From positions 24,092-88,091 of the forward strand of contig JAEUPP010000035.1 in NCBI GenBank assembly GCA_016790075.1: a stretch of DNA of 64,000 bases. The letters are read 5' to 3'. Source of the stretch: Rhodanobacteraceae bacterium. Its GTDB lineage: Bacteria; Pseudomonadota; Gammaproteobacteria; Xanthomonadales; Rhodanobacteraceae. Both the position numbers and the translations under genes were made by a program. Under the pieces are notes generated by a model, which worked only from the letters and a program-made list of their open reading frames with translations, had not been told where the DNA came from and made no database searches. Every line of letters starts with the position of its first letter. Position 1 is the stretch's first letter. Positions 9,738 to 20,993 of this stretch are shown here, in pieces.

Positions 9738-11180
9738 TTATTTCGTGATGCCTAGCGCTTGCGCGCACCAACCGTACAAGGGGCCCCAGGTAATACCGAG
9801 TATCAACAAGGCCAGCGCATTGGCCGAAATGACCATACGCACGGGCGCATCAGCCGGCCGTGCAATCGCGGTTGCGCCCTGCTCCGGCTCATCGAAGTAC
9901 ATGACCTTGACGATGCGCAGGTAGTAGTAGATGCCAACGATGGCGAACACTGCTCCCGAAATCGCAAGCCAAAGCGTTCCCGGCACCGCGACTGCCTTCA
10001 GCACCAGCAGCTTGCCGAAGAAGCCGAACAGCGGCGGTACGCCGGCCAGCGAAAACATCGTCAACGCCATCAGGAACGCATACCACGGCGCACGCTGTCC
10101 CAACCCTTTGTAATCAGCAATTTCCTCGGCCTCAAAACCCGCACGCGACAGCAGCAAAATAATGCCGAATGCAACGACTGCCGTCAGCGCATAGCTGATG
10201 GCATAGAACATGGCTGCGGCATAACCCTCGGGCTGACCGTTGACCAACCCGAGAAACAGGAAGCCAACGTGTGAAATCGTCGAATACGCCAGCATGCGCT
10301 TGAGATTGCTCTGCATGATCGCGGCGATATTGCCTATGGCCAGCGAAGCGACCGCGAGCAGTGCAAGCATGAGTTGCCAGTAGCCACCGAGACCATCAAG
10401 CCCCGACTCCAGCAGCCGATAAGCCATGCCGAATGCGGCGAGCTTGGGTGCGGAGCCTATGAATGCGGTGACCGCCGTGGGGGCGCCCTGATAAACATCG
10501 GGCAGCCACATGTGGAATGGTGCTGCACCGAACTTGAACGCAATGCCGACGACAACGAAGACAACGCCGAACAGCAACATGCCACGCTGCGTGCTTGATG
10601 CCGTGACCGCGTGTATCGTGCCCAGGTCCAGCGAGCCGGTTGCACCATAGATCATCGACATGCCGTAGAGCAGCATGCCTGAGGCCAATGCGCCAAGGAC
10701 GAAGTATTTCATCGCCGCTTCGGACGACAGGGGCGAATCACGATTCAACGCGACCAGCGCATACGAGGACAGCGCGAGCAGTTCCAGGCCGAGGTAGACC
10801 ATGACGAGGCTTCCGGCCGAAACCAGCAGCATCATGCCGAGCACGCCGAATAGACACAGCACGTAGTACTCGCCGACAAACAGGGCGCGATCACGCAAAT
10901 AAGGCCGCGCATAGACGAACACGAGCGCGGTTGTGAGCAGTACGAACAGCTTGAGCAGAATAGCGATGCCATCGCGCACGAACATACCGCCGAAGGCGCT
11001 AGGTTCGCCGAACTGCTGCAGTACCAGCCAGCCGGTGACTGCCAGCGCAACGATCGACAAATAGTGGGTGACGCTGCGCTGTGCAGGCTTCAGGAACTGA
11101 TCCAGCAGCAGCAACGCGCAGATCGCAATCGTCAGGAACGATTCGGGCAGCAAGGTCAGGATGTCGGCGAGGCTAATCAT
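9738..11180 (-). CDS. nuoN: NADH-quinone oxidoreductase subunit N
   Basis: Antiporter-like membrane subunit of respiratory complex I, one of three Mrp-type proton-channel subunits in the inner-membrane arm. The 480-residue protein is almost entirely hydrophobic, with about 14 predicted helices and the family stretches GLELLALSSYALVAL (TM5 Glu), FKFGAAPFHMWLPDVYQGAP and NLKRMLAYSTISHVGF (TM8 region). ATG 11180, 10 bases after nuoM. Last gene of the nuoA-N operon; no strong terminator separates it from tRNA-fMet, so read-through is possible. Confidence 0.96.
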   Translation of the reverse strand: MISLADILTLLPESFLTIAICALLLLDQFLKPAQRSVTHYLSIVALAVTGWLVLQQFGEPSAFGGMFVRDGIAILLKLFVLLTTALVFVYARPYLRDRALFVGEYYVLCLFGVLGMMLLVSAGSLVMVYLGLELLALSSYALVALNRDSPLSSEAAMKYFVLGALASGMLLYGMSMIYGATGSLDLGTIHAVTASSTQRGMLLFGVVFVVVGIAFKFGAAPFHMWLPDVYQGAPTAVTAFIGSAPKLAAFGMAYRLLESGLDGLGGYWQLMLALLAVASLAIGNIAAIMQSNLKRMLAYSTISHVGFLFLGLVNGQPEGYAAAMFYAISYALTAVVAFGIILLLSRAGFEAEEIADYKGLGQRAPWYAFLMALTMFSLAGVPPLFGFFGKLLVLKAVAVPGTLWLAISGAVFAIVGIYYYLRIVKVMYFDEPEQGATAIARPADAPVRMVISANALALLILGITWGPLYGWCAQALGITK

Positions 11181-11190
11181 GGCTGTTCCT

Positions 11191-12744
11191 TCATGCGCCC
11201 TTGCTGATGACGATGTGCTTCACGAGATCGGCGATCGGCGCATCCATGAGATTGCCCAGCGGCTGCGGCCAGAGGCCGAACAGCAGCACGGCGATAGCTA
11301 GCGTCACGAGCACGAAGGTCTCGCGTGCGTCCATATCCTGGAGCTGGGCGACGTTCTCGTTGGCAACCTCGCCGAAGATCACGCGCTTGACCAGCCAGAG
11401 CGTATAGGCCGCGCCGATGATCAGGGTGAAGGCAGCCAGCGCGCCAACCACTGGGTTGTGCTGGAACGCGGCGAGGATGACCCAGAATTCACCAACGAAG
11501 CCGCTGGTACCCGGCAGGCCACAGTTCGCCATTGCAAACAGCACGAACAAGGTCGCGAAGCGCGGCATCGTATTCACGACACCGCCATAGTCGCGGATCA
11601 TGCGCGTATGCATGCGGTCGTAAAGCACGCCGACGCTGGCAAACATCGCGCCCGAGATGAATCCGTGCGAAATCATCTGCACCATCGCACCCTGGATGCC
11701 GATCGCGGCGCCGGTCGCGTTGCCGCTGCGAGCCAGTGACAGAGAAATGAATACACCCAGCGTGACGAACCCCATGTGTGCGATCGACGAATAGGCGATC
11801 AGCTTCTTCATGTCTTCCTGCACCAGCGCGACATAGCCGACATAGACGACCGCAATCAGCGACATCGCGATCACGATCCAGGCGTATTCCATGCTTGCGT
11901 CCGGAACGATGGGCAACGAGAACCGGATGAAGCCGTAGCCGCCGATCTTGAGCATGATCGCGGCCAGCACGACCGAACCGCCGGTCGGCGCCTCGACGTG
12001 GGCATCCGGCAGCCAGGTGTGCACCGGCCACATCGGCACCTTCACCGCGAACGCGATCAGGAAGGCGAAAAACAGCCAGGCCTGCTCCTGGGCGCCAAGG
12101 CCGACCTTGGCCAGCTCGGCGAGCTCGAAGGTTCCGGTCTTGAAGTAGAGATACAGCAGCCCGATCAGCATGAAGATCGAACCGAAGAAGGTGTAGATGA
12201 AGAACTTCAAGGTTGCGTAGACGCGCCGCGCTCCGCCCCAGACACCGATCAGGATGAACATCGGGATCAGCATGCCTTCAAAGAAGACATAGAACAGCAA
12301 CGCATCCAGCGCGCAGAACACACCGACCATGAGCCCTTCGAGCACGAGCATGGCCGCCATGTACTGCGCGACCTTGTTGTCGACCGAGCCCCAGCCGAGG
12401 ATGACGACGAGTACGCTGGTGAATGTCGTCAGCAGCACCAGCGCGACCGAAATGCCGTCCACGCCCAGGTGATAGCGTACGTTCAGCGCTTCTATCCAAA
12501 GCAGGTTTTCCTGCAGGTGCATGTTCTTCAGCAGGCCAAGATCAGTCGTACCGGCAGCGGCGACGCTGGCACCGAAACCCGACAGCATGGCGAGGCTCAA
12601 CAGGAAGGTGACCGATGTGATCAGCAGCGCGAGCGTGCGCGCGGCCGCCGGTCGCCGGTCGCCGGCAAGCAGCAGCGGAATCGCGCCGAGGATGGGCAGC
12701 CAGATAAGTAGGCTAAGCAAGGGCCAATTTGCAAACATTGTCAT
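11191..12744 (-). CDS. nuoM: NADH-quinone oxidoreductase subunit M
   Basis: Antiporter-like proton-translocating subunit of complex I. The 517 residues include the TM5 Glu context FYVFFEGMLIPMF, the TM7 Lys context FAVKVPMWPVHTWLPDAHVEAP and DMKKLIAYSSIAHMGF, all typical of NuoM. ATG at 12744, with another two codons later. It begins 16 bases after nuoL and is followed by nuoN in the usual order. Confidence 0.96.
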   Translation of the reverse strand: MTMFANWPLLSLLIWLPILGAIPLLLAGDRRPAAARTLALLITSVTFLLSLAMLSGFGASVAAAGTTDLGLLKNMHLQENLLWIEALNVRYHLGVDGISVALVLLTTFTSVLVVILGWGSVDNKVAQYMAAMLVLEGLMVGVFCALDALLFYVFFEGMLIPMFILIGVWGGARRVYATLKFFIYTFFGSIFMLIGLLYLYFKTGTFELAELAKVGLGAQEQAWLFFAFLIAFAVKVPMWPVHTWLPDAHVEAPTGGSVVLAAIMLKIGGYGFIRFSLPIVPDASMEYAWIVIAMSLIAVVYVGYVALVQEDMKKLIAYSSIAHMGFVTLGVFISLSLARSGNATGAAIGIQGAMVQMISHGFISGAMFASVGVLYDRMHTRMIRDYGGVVNTMPRFATLFVLFAMANCGLPGTSGFVGEFWVILAAFQHNPVVGALAAFTLIIGAAYTLWLVKRVIFGEVANENVAQLQDMDARETFVLVTLAIAVLLFGLWPQPLGNLMDAPIADLVKHIVISKGA

Positions 12745-12760
12745 TATTCCCTTTGCTCGC

Positions 12761-14794
12761 TCAGCGCGCCGCCAGCCACAGGCCGCCCAGCAACACGATC
12801 AGCCCAAGAATCATTGCGAACGCGTAGTGATACAGATAGCCGGACTGCACGCGGCGCACGCGTGCTGCCACACCCTGCACCAGCGCGGCCGATCCGTTGA
12901 CGAGGCCGTCGTCGATAACCGCGACATCGCCACCACGCCAGAGGCCGCGGCCGAGCTTGATGCCACCGCGCGCGAACAACGCGAAGTAAAGATCGTCGAC
13001 GCCATACTTGTTCTGCAGCAGCCGGTACAACGGCGCGAACAGCGTCGCCGCACGCTGAGCAATCTGACGATTGAACAGGTAGACGTAGGTCGCCAGGGCA
13101 AATCCGGCTAACGCGAGCCAGAACGGCGGTGCCATGATGCCATGCCACAGCATTGCTCCCGGGCCATGCCATTCGCGCGCGAGTTCGGCCAGCGGCCCGC
13201 CTTCCTTGACGAAGATGGCGCCGGCAAAGAAATCGCCGAACAACATTGGACCTATCGCAAACCAGCCGAGCACGACCGACGGGATGGCAAGCAGAATCAG
13301 CGGCAAGGTAACAACCCAGGGCGACTCATGCGGCGCATGCTCAAGATGCCCCGGCTCGTGATGGCCATGTTCGTCTGCATGATGACTCTGCGCGTGGGTG
13401 GAGTCCTTGTGCTCCACGACGAAGCGCTCCTTGCCGTGATAGGTCAGATAGATCAGGCGGAAGCTGTACAGAGCCGTCACGAACACGCCGAGCAACACAC
13501 AAAAATAGGCGTAACCCGCGCCGAAGCGGTGGGACTCATGCACCGCCTCAATGATCGCGTCCTTGGAGAAGAAACCCGAGAAGCCCGGAAATCCAGTCAG
13601 TGCCAACGTACCGATCCAGCCGGTGATGAATGTGATCGGCATGTACTTCTTCAGCCCACCCATGTAGCGCATGTCCTGCTCATGGTGCATCGCGATAATG
13701 ACTGAGCCCGCCCCCAGAAACAGCAGCGCCTTGAAAAACGCGTGCGTCATCAGGTGGAAGATGGCGGCGGAATAGGCCGACACACCGAGAGCGACGGTCA
13801 TATAGCCGAGCTGCGACAAGGTCGAATAAGCAACCACGCGCTTGACGTCGTTCTGAACGATACCAATCAGACCGGTGAACAGCGCCGTTGTTGCACCGAC
13901 GATCAGCACGAACGACAGCGCTGTTTCCGACAGCTCGTACAGCGGCGACATGCGGGCAACCATGAAGATGCCCGCGGTCACCATCGTCGCCGCATGGATC
14001 AGGGCCGAGATCGGCGTAGGACCTTCCATCGAATCCGGCAGCCAGACATGCAGCGGCACCTGCGCCGACTTGCCCATGGCGCCGATGAACAGCAGCACTC
14101 CAATTACGGTCGCCGCTTGCCAAGGATGGCCGGCGATGATTTCGAGCGTCTTGCCGCTCAAGGTCGCATCGGCAGTCCTGAAAACGGTTGCATAGTCGAG
14201 CGAACCAAACCAGAGCAGCACGGCGGCAATGCCAAGCAGGAAGCCGAAATCGCCCACGCGGTTGACGACGAAGGCCTTCATGTTCGCGAAGATCGCCGTT
14301 GGCCGCTTGAACCAGAACCCGATCAGTAAGTACGACACCAGGCCTACCGCTTCCCAGCCGAAGAACAGCTGCATGAAGTTGTTGCTCATGACCAGCATGA
14401 GCATGGAGAACGTGAACAGCGAGATATAGCTGAAGAAACGCTGATAGCCAGGATCCTCGTGCATGTAGCCGATCGTGTAGACATGCACCAGCAGCGATAC
14501 GGAGGTGACGACGACCATCATGACGGCAGTCAGGCGATCGACGAGAAACCCGACATGAGCCGACAGCGGGCCAACCTCGAACCAGGTATAGATGTTTTCG
14601 TTGAATACGCCCCAGCCGCCGGTGACGAGCTGATAAAGCGTGTAGCACGAGAGGAGGAACGACACGAGCACGCCGGCGATTGTGACCGTATGTGCCCCGG
14701 CGCGACCGACCTTGCTGCCGAACAGGCCGGAGACGATGGCGCCGAACAGAGGCGCAAGCGCGGCGACGAGGAGAATGAGCTTGGGCGTAATCAT
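12761..14794 (-). CDS. nuoL: NADH-quinone oxidoreductase subunit L
   Basis: Largest antiporter-like membrane subunit of complex I, which carries the long lateral helix. The 677 residues include LFFGWEAVGLVSYLLIGFW (TM5 Glu), KSAQVPLHVWLPDSMEGPTP (TM7 Lys) and DVKRVVAYSTLSQLGYM. A His-rich loop (about residues 465-495, STHAQSHHADEHGHHEPGH) precedes the PHESPWVV segment. ATG 14794, seven bases after nuoK. Confidence 0.96.
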   Translation of the reverse strand: MITPKLILLVAALAPLFGAIVSGLFGSKVGRAGAHTVTIAGVLVSFLLSCYTLYQLVTGGWGVFNENIYTWFEVGPLSAHVGFLVDRLTAVMMVVVTSVSLLVHVYTIGYMHEDPGYQRFFSYISLFTFSMLMLVMSNNFMQLFFGWEAVGLVSYLLIGFWFKRPTAIFANMKAFVVNRVGDFGFLLGIAAVLLWFGSLDYATVFRTADATLSGKTLEIIAGHPWQAATVIGVLLFIGAMGKSAQVPLHVWLPDSMEGPTPISALIHAATMVTAGIFMVARMSPLYELSETALSFVLIVGATTALFTGLIGIVQNDVKRVVAYSTLSQLGYMTVALGVSAYSAAIFHLMTHAFFKALLFLGAGSVIIAMHHEQDMRYMGGLKKYMPITFITGWIGTLALTGFPGFSGFFSKDAIIEAVHESHRFGAGYAYFCVLLGVFVTALYSFRLIYLTYHGKERFVVEHKDSTHAQSHHADEHGHHEPGHLEHAPHESPWVVTLPLILLAIPSVVLGWFAIGPMLFGDFFAGAIFVKEGGPLAELAREWHGPGAMLWHGIMAPPFWLALAGFALATYVYLFNRQIAQRAATLFAPLYRLLQNKYGVDDLYFALFARGGIKLGRGLWRGGDVAVIDDGLVNGSAALVQGVAARVRRVQSGYLYHYAFAMILGLIVLLGGLWLAAR

Positions 14795-14801
14795 CGGAAG
14801 C

Positions 14802-15107
14802 TTATCCCTTCATCGAATCGATTTCGGCCACATTGATCGTGCTGCGATTGCGGAACAGCACGACGAGTATGGCCAGGCCGATCGCGGACTCGGCCGCGGC
14901 GACCGTCAGAATGAAGAACACGAACACCTGGCCCGCTGGATCGCCGAGATAGCGGCTGAACGCGACAAAGTTCATGTTCACGGCGAGCAGCATCAGTTCT
15001 ATCGCCATCAGCAGCACGATGACGTTCTTGCGATTGATGAAGATCCCGGCGACCGAAATGCAGAACAGCACCGTGCCCAGCACGATGAAATGCGCGAGCG
15101 AAATCAT
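14802..15107 (-). CDS. nuoK: NADH-quinone oxidoreductase subunit K
   Basis: Small three-helix membrane subunit of complex I (101 residues, normal length), homologous to MrpC, with the conserved TM2 Glu in [16 protein letters not shown] and a second acidic site in [13 protein letters not shown]. Its ATG at 15107 overlaps the nuoJ stop in an ATGA, indicating translational coupling. Confidence 0.96.
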   Translation of the reverse strand: MISLAHFIVLGTVLFCISVAGIFINRKNVIVLLMAIELMLLAVNMNFVAFSRYLGDPAGQVFVFFILTVAAAESAIGLAILVVLFRNRSTINVAEIDSMKG

Positions 15108-15718
15108 GCGGACTCTCCCGTCTTCGGCGTTTCGCTGGCCATGCGGACAACGCGCAGGCGCTCGTCACGCTGCACCAGCACCTGCAGACCCGGCTTCTGC
15201 GTGCGCACACCGCTGCGTTTGCGCAGGGTCAGGGTGACGGCAGCGATCAGCGCAACCGTAAGAATCAGCGCTGCTATTTCAAACGGCAGCAGAAATTTGG
15301 TGAACAGTGCCTGGCCCAGCCAGGCTGTGTTGCTGCCGGCAGCGGCGGCCGGATTCTCCGGCAGCGGCACGGCCTGCAAGGTCTTCACGCCGATCAGACT
15401 CAGCATTTCAGCCAGCATCACCGCGGCAACAATGACTCCGGCTGGCAGAAAGCGCATGAATCCCTCGCGCATGGACTCGGGTTTGATGTCGAGCATCATG
15501 ACCACGAACAGGAACAGCACCATGACCGCGCCAACATAGACCACGATCAGCGCAAGGCCGAGAAACTCGGCTTCGGCGAGAATCCAGATGCCGGCCGCGG
15601 TAAAGAACGTCAGTACCAGGCTCAGCGCTGCATGCACGGAGTTTTTTAGCGTAATGACCGCCAGCGCCGAAGCAATCAGCACGGCGGCAAAGGCGTAGAA
15701 CAGGATCTGTTGCGTCAT
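15104..15718 (-). CDS. nuoJ: NADH-quinone oxidoreductase subunit J
   Basis: Complex I membrane subunit containing the TM3 pi-bulge segment ([21 protein letters not shown]) central to coupling. The 204 residues have five predicted helices and a basic C-terminal tail ([12 protein letters not shown] onward). ATG 15718, 19 bases after nuoI; it ends in the ATGA overlap with nuoK. Confidence 0.95.
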   Translation of the reverse strand: MTQQILFYAFAAVLIASALAVITLKNSVHAALSLVLTFFTAAGIWILAEAEFLGLALIVVYVGAVMVLFLFVVMMLDIKPESMREGFMRFLPAGVIVAAVMLAEMLSLIGVKTLQAVPLPENPAAAAGSNTAWLGQALFTKFLLPFEIAALILTVALIAAVTLTLRKRSGVRTQKPGLQVLVQRDERLRVVRMASETPKTGESA

Positions 15719-15737
15719 CGGGCGTTCTCCTGCGCGC

Positions 15738-16229
15738 TCAGCGATAGGCCGCGTCTTGCGCGCGTGCGGCCGCGATTTCGGCCTCGTAGCGGTCGCCCAG
15801 AGCCAGGAGTTTTTCCTTGGTCAGGATGTTCTCGCCGCGTTTTTCAAAATGGTATTCATGGATATCGGTCTCGACGATGGAGTCGACCGGGCAAGATTCT
15901 TCACAGAAGCCGCAGAAAATGCACTTGAACAGGTCGATTTCGTAACGTGTGGTGCGGCGCTGGCCGTCGCTCGCGCGCGGCGCCGCATCGATGGTAATGG
16001 CCAGGGCCGGACACACCGCTTCGCAGAGTTTGCAGGCGATGCAGCGCTCTTCGCCGTTGGGGTAGCGGCGCAGGGCGTGCAGACCACGAAATCGGTTTGA
16101 TTTCGGTATTTTTTCCATCGGATACTGCATCGTGTACTTCGGTTTAACGAGGTAACGGCCGGTAATCCATAGACCCTGCAGCAGTTCGAGCAGGAACAGG
16201 CTCTTGAAGTAATTGAGGACGCGGTTCAC
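15738..16229 (-). CDS. nuoI: NADH-quinone oxidoreductase subunit I (ferredoxin-like)
   Basis: Carries the two [4Fe-4S] clusters N6a and N6b that pass electrons toward N2. The cluster motifs are [12 protein letters not shown] and [12 protein letters not shown]. The reading frame is open further upstream, but the family start ([11 protein letters not shown]) coincides with GTG 16229, which overlaps the nuoH stop as GTGA; this gives 163 residues, the normal length. Confidence 0.95.
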   Translation of the reverse strand: MNRVLNYFKSLFLLELLQGLWITGRYLVKPKYTMQYPMEKIPKSNRFRGLHALRRYPNGEERCIACKLCEAVCPALAITIDAAPRASDGQRRTTRYEIDLFKCIFCGFCEESCPVDSIVETDIHEYHFEKRGENILTKEKLLALGDRYEAEIAAARAQDAAYR

Positions 16230-17290
16230 GGGTTGACTCCCGGGCCTATGGTCACGCCGCCGAAGTAAGCCAGGCAGCCGGCAACGAAGGTCCAGGCGAT
16301 GGTGATCGGAATGAACACCTTCCAGCCCAGACGCATGATCTGGTCGTAGCGGTAACGCGGGAACGTGGCACGGAACCAGAGAAACAGAAACGCCATGAAG
16401 AACGCTTTCGCGAACAGCCACCACCAGCCCGGGGCGGACAGCAGGCCCAGTCCCCAGCCCTGCAGCGGCGACAACCAGCCTCCCAGGAACAACACCGACG
16501 CCAGGAACGCGACAAGTATCATGTTCGCGTATTCGGCAAGGAAGAAGATCGCGAACGCCGAACCGGAGTACTCCACATGGAAGCCGGCGACGATTTCTGA
16601 TTCGCCTTCGGCTACGTCAAACGGCGCACGGTTGGTTTCCGCCACGCCCGAAACAAAATAGATCACGAACATCGGCAACAGCGGTAGCCAGAACCAGTCG
16701 AACAGGCCCTTGTTGCCCGCCTGCGCATTGACGATGTCGGACAGATTGAGGCTACCGCAAAGTATGAGCACGCTGACCAGCGCCATGCCCATGGCGATTT
16801 CGTACGACACCACCTGAGCAGCGGAACGCATCGCGCCGAGGAAGGCGTATTTCGAGTTCGACGCCCAGCCCGCAAGGATGATGCCGTAGACGCCGAGCGA
16901 GGTCATGGCGAGCAAGTAAAGAAGGCCGGCGTTCGCGTTCGACCAGGCCAGCTTGTCCCCGATAGGTACTACCGCCCAGGCGGCCATCGCTGGCACCAGC
17001 GCGAGCAACGGCGCGAGATAGAACAGGAACGAGCTGGCCTTTTCAGGAACCGTGATTTCCTTGAACAGCAACTTGAACACATCGGCGAAGGCCTGGGCGA
17101 GGCCTAGCGGACCAATCTGGTTTGGCCCCATGCGCACATGCATCCAGCCTATGACCTTGCGTTCCCACCAGACGTACATCGCGACCGAGATGATCAGCGG
17201 CAGCAGTGGCAGCGCGATCAGGCCTATGACCAGCGACAGGGTCGGCCATTGAGCAATGAAGTTATTGAGCAGCGCGATCAGAGAGTCCAT
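16226..17290 (-). CDS. nuoH: NADH-quinone oxidoreductase subunit H
   Basis: Membrane subunit that forms most of the quinone chamber at the junction with the peripheral arm. The 354 residues have eight predicted helices, with [21 protein letters not shown] after TM1 and [20 protein letters not shown] on the conserved acidic loop. ATG 17290, four bases after nuoG; its stop overlaps the nuoI GTG. Confidence 0.97.
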   Translation of the reverse strand: MDSLIALLNNFIAQWPTLSLVIGLIALPLLPLIISVAMYVWWERKVIGWMHVRMGPNQIGPLGLAQAFADVFKLLFKEITVPEKASSFLFYLAPLLALVPAMAAWAVVPIGDKLAWSNANAGLLYLLAMTSLGVYGIILAGWASNSKYAFLGAMRSAAQVVSYEIAMGMALVSVLILCGSLNLSDIVNAQAGNKGLFDWFWLPLLPMFVIYFVSGVAETNRAPFDVAEGESEIVAGFHVEYSGSAFAIFFLAEYANMILVAFLASVLFLGGWLSPLQGWGLGLLSAPGWWWLFAKAFFMAFLFLWFRATFPRYRYDQIMRLGWKVFIPITIAWTFVAGCLAYFGGVTIGPGVNP

Positions 17291-17294
17291 GCGC

Positions 17295-19640
17295 TTAGGC
17301 CTTGGTGATGCTGAGTTCGGCGCCGTAGGCCGGCAATGCAGCCGTCTCGGCGTAGGCGGCCTCGATCCAGGCGCCGCCGCGCGCTACATCGGCACTGACG
17401 ACGACGGGCAAAGTCGCGGTGCCGGCCGCGCCGTTGATCCTGACCATACTGCCATTGGTAACGCCTAGCGCTGCCGCATCGTGCGGATGCAGCCCCAGAC
17501 CTGCGCTACCGTTGAGCGGATGCGCCTGCAGCGCAGCAGCGCGGCGCAGCACCGCGTCACCGCGATAGATCGGCACAGTCGCGATTCGCACCAGGCCCTT
17601 GACCTCATGCCGGCTTGCAAACTTGGCTTGTACCTGTGGCGCAGGCGTTTGCGATCTGGCCGCGACCAGCGCCTCGAGTTCGGCAAACTCAGTGAATTCG
17701 AAACCTGGCAAGGCCAGCTTGCCGGCCAGGGCACGCAGCACCTTCCAGCCAGGGCGAGCTTCACCGGGCGCCTTCGCACCAGCGGCAACGCGCTGCGAGA
17801 GACCGTTGAGATTGACCAGGGTCGCGTCCATCTCCGGCAGGGCAGCGATAGGCAGGATCACGCTGGCGACCGCCTTGATCGAGTCGCTGGCGAACGCGCT
17901 GAACGCGATCACGACCTCAGCCTTGGCCAGGGAGGTCATGGCAAGACCACCGTCAGCAAAGTCGTAGGGCGGCTCCGCGCCATAGAGCAGATAGCCCTTG
18001 CGCGGCAGTGCGAGCATGGTGCGCGCATCGAGGCCGCCGTTCGGCGGCACGACACCGACCCGCGTCAGGCCCAGGGTATTGGCACCCAGCGGAACCTCGT
18101 TGTAGCCAGAGTCGGTGGCCAGTGCGACGAAGCGCGCACAGGCCCGCAGCAGCGAAGCCTGCGGATGCATGGCGGCGGCTTCGCCCAGGATCAGTACCGA
18201 TGCGGCCGCGTCCTTGAGCGACTTCACGACCGCGCGTGCGGCATCATCCGTTGTAGCCGACGCCAGCAGCGCAGCCAGTTCGGCCGGTGCTTCGGCGCCC
18301 AGGTCAACCGCGGCCCTGGCGAGCTTGACGGCTTCATCGGCCAGTACAGGCGGTGCAGCGACGAGTGAGCTCGCGAGATCGTAGTTGAAATCGAACGCTA
18401 TCGGATTGAGCGCATGGACCTTGGCGCCACGCTTGGCCGCCTTGCGCACACGATGATTCACGAGCGGCAGCTCGTGCCGCAGGTTGCAGCCCAGCAGCAA
18501 CAGCGCGCCGGCCTTCTCGATATCCGCAAGCGGCGTGGCGAAACCAAAGCCTGCAGCCGCGTCGGCAAAATCCAGCTGGCGCAGACGATGGTCTACATGC
18601 TTGGTCCCCAACGCTCGCATGAGTTCGGCCAGCAGATGACCTTCCTCGTTCGACGTGGCCGGATGCACCAGGGTGCCCAGATCGTCGCCACGCACGGCAC
18701 GCAGCTTCTCGGCGACGGCCGTCAGCGCCTCATCCCAGCTCACCGCAATCCATTCACCGTTCTTCTTAAGCAGCGGCTGAGTCGCGCGATCCGCGGCATA
18801 GAGCCCCTGGTGACTGTAGCGGTCGCGATCCGACAGCCAGCATTCGTTGATCGCTTCGTTGTTGCGCGGCACATGCCGCAGGACTTCGCCGCGACGCGTA
18901 TGCAGCCAGACGTTCGATCCCTGAGCATCGTGATAACCAACGCTTTCGCGCGCGATCAGTTCCCAGGCGCGCGCCTGAAAGCGGAACGGTTTGTTGGTCA
19001 GCGCACCGACGGGACAGACATCGATAATGTTGCCGCCGATCTCGCTCTCGATGGTCTTGCCGACATATGTGCCGATTTCGAGATTTTCGCCGCGGCTCAT
19101 GCCACCGAGCTCATAGGTGCCGGCGACCTCGCCGACAAAGCGGACGCAGCGCGTGCACTGGATGCAGCGCGTCATCTCGGTCGCAATCAGCGGTCCTATG
19201 TCCTCGTCAGCGACCGAACGCTTGCGTTCGACAAAGCGGCTGACCGAACGGCCATAGCCCATTGCCACGTCCTGCAATTCGCACTCGCCGCCCTGATCGC
19301 AGATAGGGCAATCCAGGGGATGGTTGATCAGCAGGAACTCCATGACGTTGCGCTGGGAGTTCAGTGCCTTCTGCGAACGCGTCAGTACCTTCATGCCTTC
19401 CATGACCGGCGTCGCGCAGGCGGGCATGGGCTTGGGCGACTTCTCGACTTCGACCAGGCACATACGGCAGTTGGCCGCAATCGGCAGCTTGTCGTGATAG
19501 CAGAAGCGGGGGATCGGCACGCCGGCCTTGTCAGCGGCATGGATGATCATCGAACCTTTCGGTGCGGTAAGGGACTTGCCGTCGATTTCGATAGTGACGT
19601 GATCAGGCGGCGTATTCGGGTTCACGGGCTGGGCGCTCAT
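17295..19640 (-). CDS. nuoG: NADH-quinone oxidoreductase subunit G
   Basis: Large peripheral-arm subunit with Fe-S clusters N1b, N4 and N5 on a molybdopterin-oxidoreductase-like scaffold. From ATG 19640 (GAGGA ribosome site) it has 781 residues, shorter than E. coli NuoG (about 908) but normal for many proteobacteria. The [2Fe-2S] ferredoxin domain has CYHDKL...CRMCLVE, followed by [14 protein letters not shown] and [13 protein letters not shown]. The frame is open to 19778, but that extension is unlike NuoG and overlaps nuoF. Confidence 0.95.
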   Translation of the reverse strand: MSAQPVNPNTPPDHVTIEIDGKSLTAPKGSMIIHAADKAGVPIPRFCYHDKLPIAANCRMCLVEVEKSPKPMPACATPVMEGMKVLTRSQKALNSQRNVMEFLLINHPLDCPICDQGGECELQDVAMGYGRSVSRFVERKRSVADEDIGPLIATEMTRCIQCTRCVRFVGEVAGTYELGGMSRGENLEIGTYVGKTIESEIGGNIIDVCPVGALTNKPFRFQARAWELIARESVGYHDAQGSNVWLHTRRGEVLRHVPRNNEAINECWLSDRDRYSHQGLYAADRATQPLLKKNGEWIAVSWDEALTAVAEKLRAVRGDDLGTLVHPATSNEEGHLLAELMRALGTKHVDHRLRQLDFADAAAGFGFATPLADIEKAGALLLLGCNLRHELPLVNHRVRKAAKRGAKVHALNPIAFDFNYDLASSLVAAPPVLADEAVKLARAAVDLGAEAPAELAALLASATTDDAARAVVKSLKDAAASVLILGEAAAMHPQASLLRACARFVALATDSGYNEVPLGANTLGLTRVGVVPPNGGLDARTMLALPRKGYLLYGAEPPYDFADGGLAMTSLAKAEVVIAFSAFASDSIKAVASVILPIAALPEMDATLVNLNGLSQRVAAGAKAPGEARPGWKVLRALAGKLALPGFEFTEFAELEALVAARSQTPAPQVQAKFASRHEVKGLVRIATVPIYRGDAVLRRAAALQAHPLNGSAGLGLHPHDAAALGVTNGSMVRINGAAGTATLPVVVSADVARGGAWIEAAYAETAALPAYGAELSITKA

Positions 19641-19653
19641 GCGTCGTTCGTCC

Positions 19654-20985
19654 TCATGCGGCCTTGCCGAGCTGGTCATCGACGAGCGAACGCCGGTTGA
19701 CGATGAAATATTCAAATTCATGCCAGAAGTGGCGCAGCATGCCCTGTACCGGCCAGGCAGCCGCTTCACCGAACGCACAGATCGTATGCCCTTCGATCTG
19801 GCCCGCAGCCTGCTTGAGCATGGCCAGATCGCTGAGCTCGGCCTTGCCTTCGACGATGCGTGTCAGCATGCGGTACATCCAGCCCGTGCCTTCGCGGCAA
19901 GGCGTGCACTGGCCGCAGGACTCGGCGTAGTAGAAGCGGCTGATGCGCTGGCAGGCGCGTACCATGCAGGTCGTATCGTCCATCACGATGACGGCACCCG
20001 AGCCGAGGCCGGAACCCGCCTTCTGGATGGAGTCATAGTCCATGGTGCATTCGAGCATGGTCGCCGCCGGCAGCACCGGCATGGACGATCCGCCCGGTAT
20101 CACAGCCTTCAACTGGCGCCCTGGACGCATGCCACCGGCCAGCGCCAGCAAATCCTTGAAGGGCGTGCCCAGGCGGATTTCGTAATTGCCTGGTCTGGCC
20201 ACGTGACCCGACACCGAGAAGATCTTGGGTCCGCCGTTGTTGGGCTTGCCCAGATTCAGGAACCAGTCGGCGCCCTTGCGCAGGATTGCCGGCACCGACG
20301 CATAGGTCTCTGTATTGTTGATCGTCGTCGGGCGACCGTACAGGCCGAAGCCGGCCGGAAACGGCGGCTTGAAGCGCGGCTGGCCCTTCTTGCCTTCCAG
20401 TGACTCCATCAGCGCGGTTTCTTCGCCGCAGATGTAGGCGCCAGCGCCCAGCGCCGTATGGATGTCGACATCAACACCCGAGCCCTGGATGTTCTTGCCC
20501 AGCAGGCCGGCGGCATAGGCTTCCTTGAGCGCTTCCTCGAAATGCTCGAAGGGCTCGTGATGGAATTCGCCACGCAGATAGTTGTAGGCGACCGTGGAAC
20601 CCGTGCAGTAGCAGGCGATCGCCAGGCCTTCGACGACCGAATGCGGATTGAAGCGCAGGATGTCCCTGTCCTTGCAGGTGCCCGGCTCGGACTCGTCCGA
20701 GTTGCACAAAATGTATTTCTGACCCGGCGCCGTGCGCGGCATGAACGACCACTTCAGACCCGTCGGAAAACCCGCGCCGCCACGGCCACGCAACGAGGAT
20801 TTCTTGATCTCCTCGATCAGCGTCGCCGGATCAGGCTTCTCGGCGAGGATCTTCCTCCAGGCCTGGTAGCCGTCAACCTTGACATAACTGTCATACGACC
20901 AGGGCTTGTCAAAATGCAAAGTCGTGTAGACGACCTGATGCTCCTGCGGAGCAGGGCCGACCGGACCGGTGGAATGCGATGCCAT
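19654..20985 (-). CDS. nuoF: NADH-quinone oxidoreductase subunit F
   Basis: NADH- and FMN-binding subunit, the electron entry point of complex I. From ATG 20985 (MASHSTGP) it has 443 residues, the family length; the open frame upstream to 21099 overlaps nuoE and is not NuoF-like. The Gly-rich [16 protein letters not shown] binds NADH/FMN and [15 protein letters not shown] holds cluster N3. It begins eight bases after nuoE. Confidence 0.96.
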   Translation of the reverse strand: MASHSTGPVGPAPQEHQVVYTTLHFDKPWSYDSYVKVDGYQAWRKILAEKPDPATLIEEIKKSSLRGRGGAGFPTGLKWSFMPRTAPGQKYILCNSDESEPGTCKDRDILRFNPHSVVEGLAIACYCTGSTVAYNYLRGEFHHEPFEHFEEALKEAYAAGLLGKNIQGSGVDVDIHTALGAGAYICGEETALMESLEGKKGQPRFKPPFPAGFGLYGRPTTINNTETYASVPAILRKGADWFLNLGKPNNGGPKIFSVSGHVARPGNYEIRLGTPFKDLLALAGGMRPGRQLKAVIPGGSSMPVLPAATMLECTMDYDSIQKAGSGLGSGAVIVMDDTTCMVRACQRISRFYYAESCGQCTPCREGTGWMYRMLTRIVEGKAELSDLAMLKQAAGQIEGHTICAFGEAAAWPVQGMLRHFWHEFEYFIVNRRSLVDDQLGKAA

Positions 20986-20993
20986 GTCCTGCC

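Noticed and set aside
13300-13410. His-rich loop in NuoL as a metal-binding novelty
   Set aside because: His-rich inserts before the PHESPW segment are, to my knowledge, common in proteobacterial NuoL.
18414-19700. Long plus-strand open frame opposite nuoG
   Set aside because: Shadow of nuoG; composition is that of a complement frame and there is no independent ribosome site.
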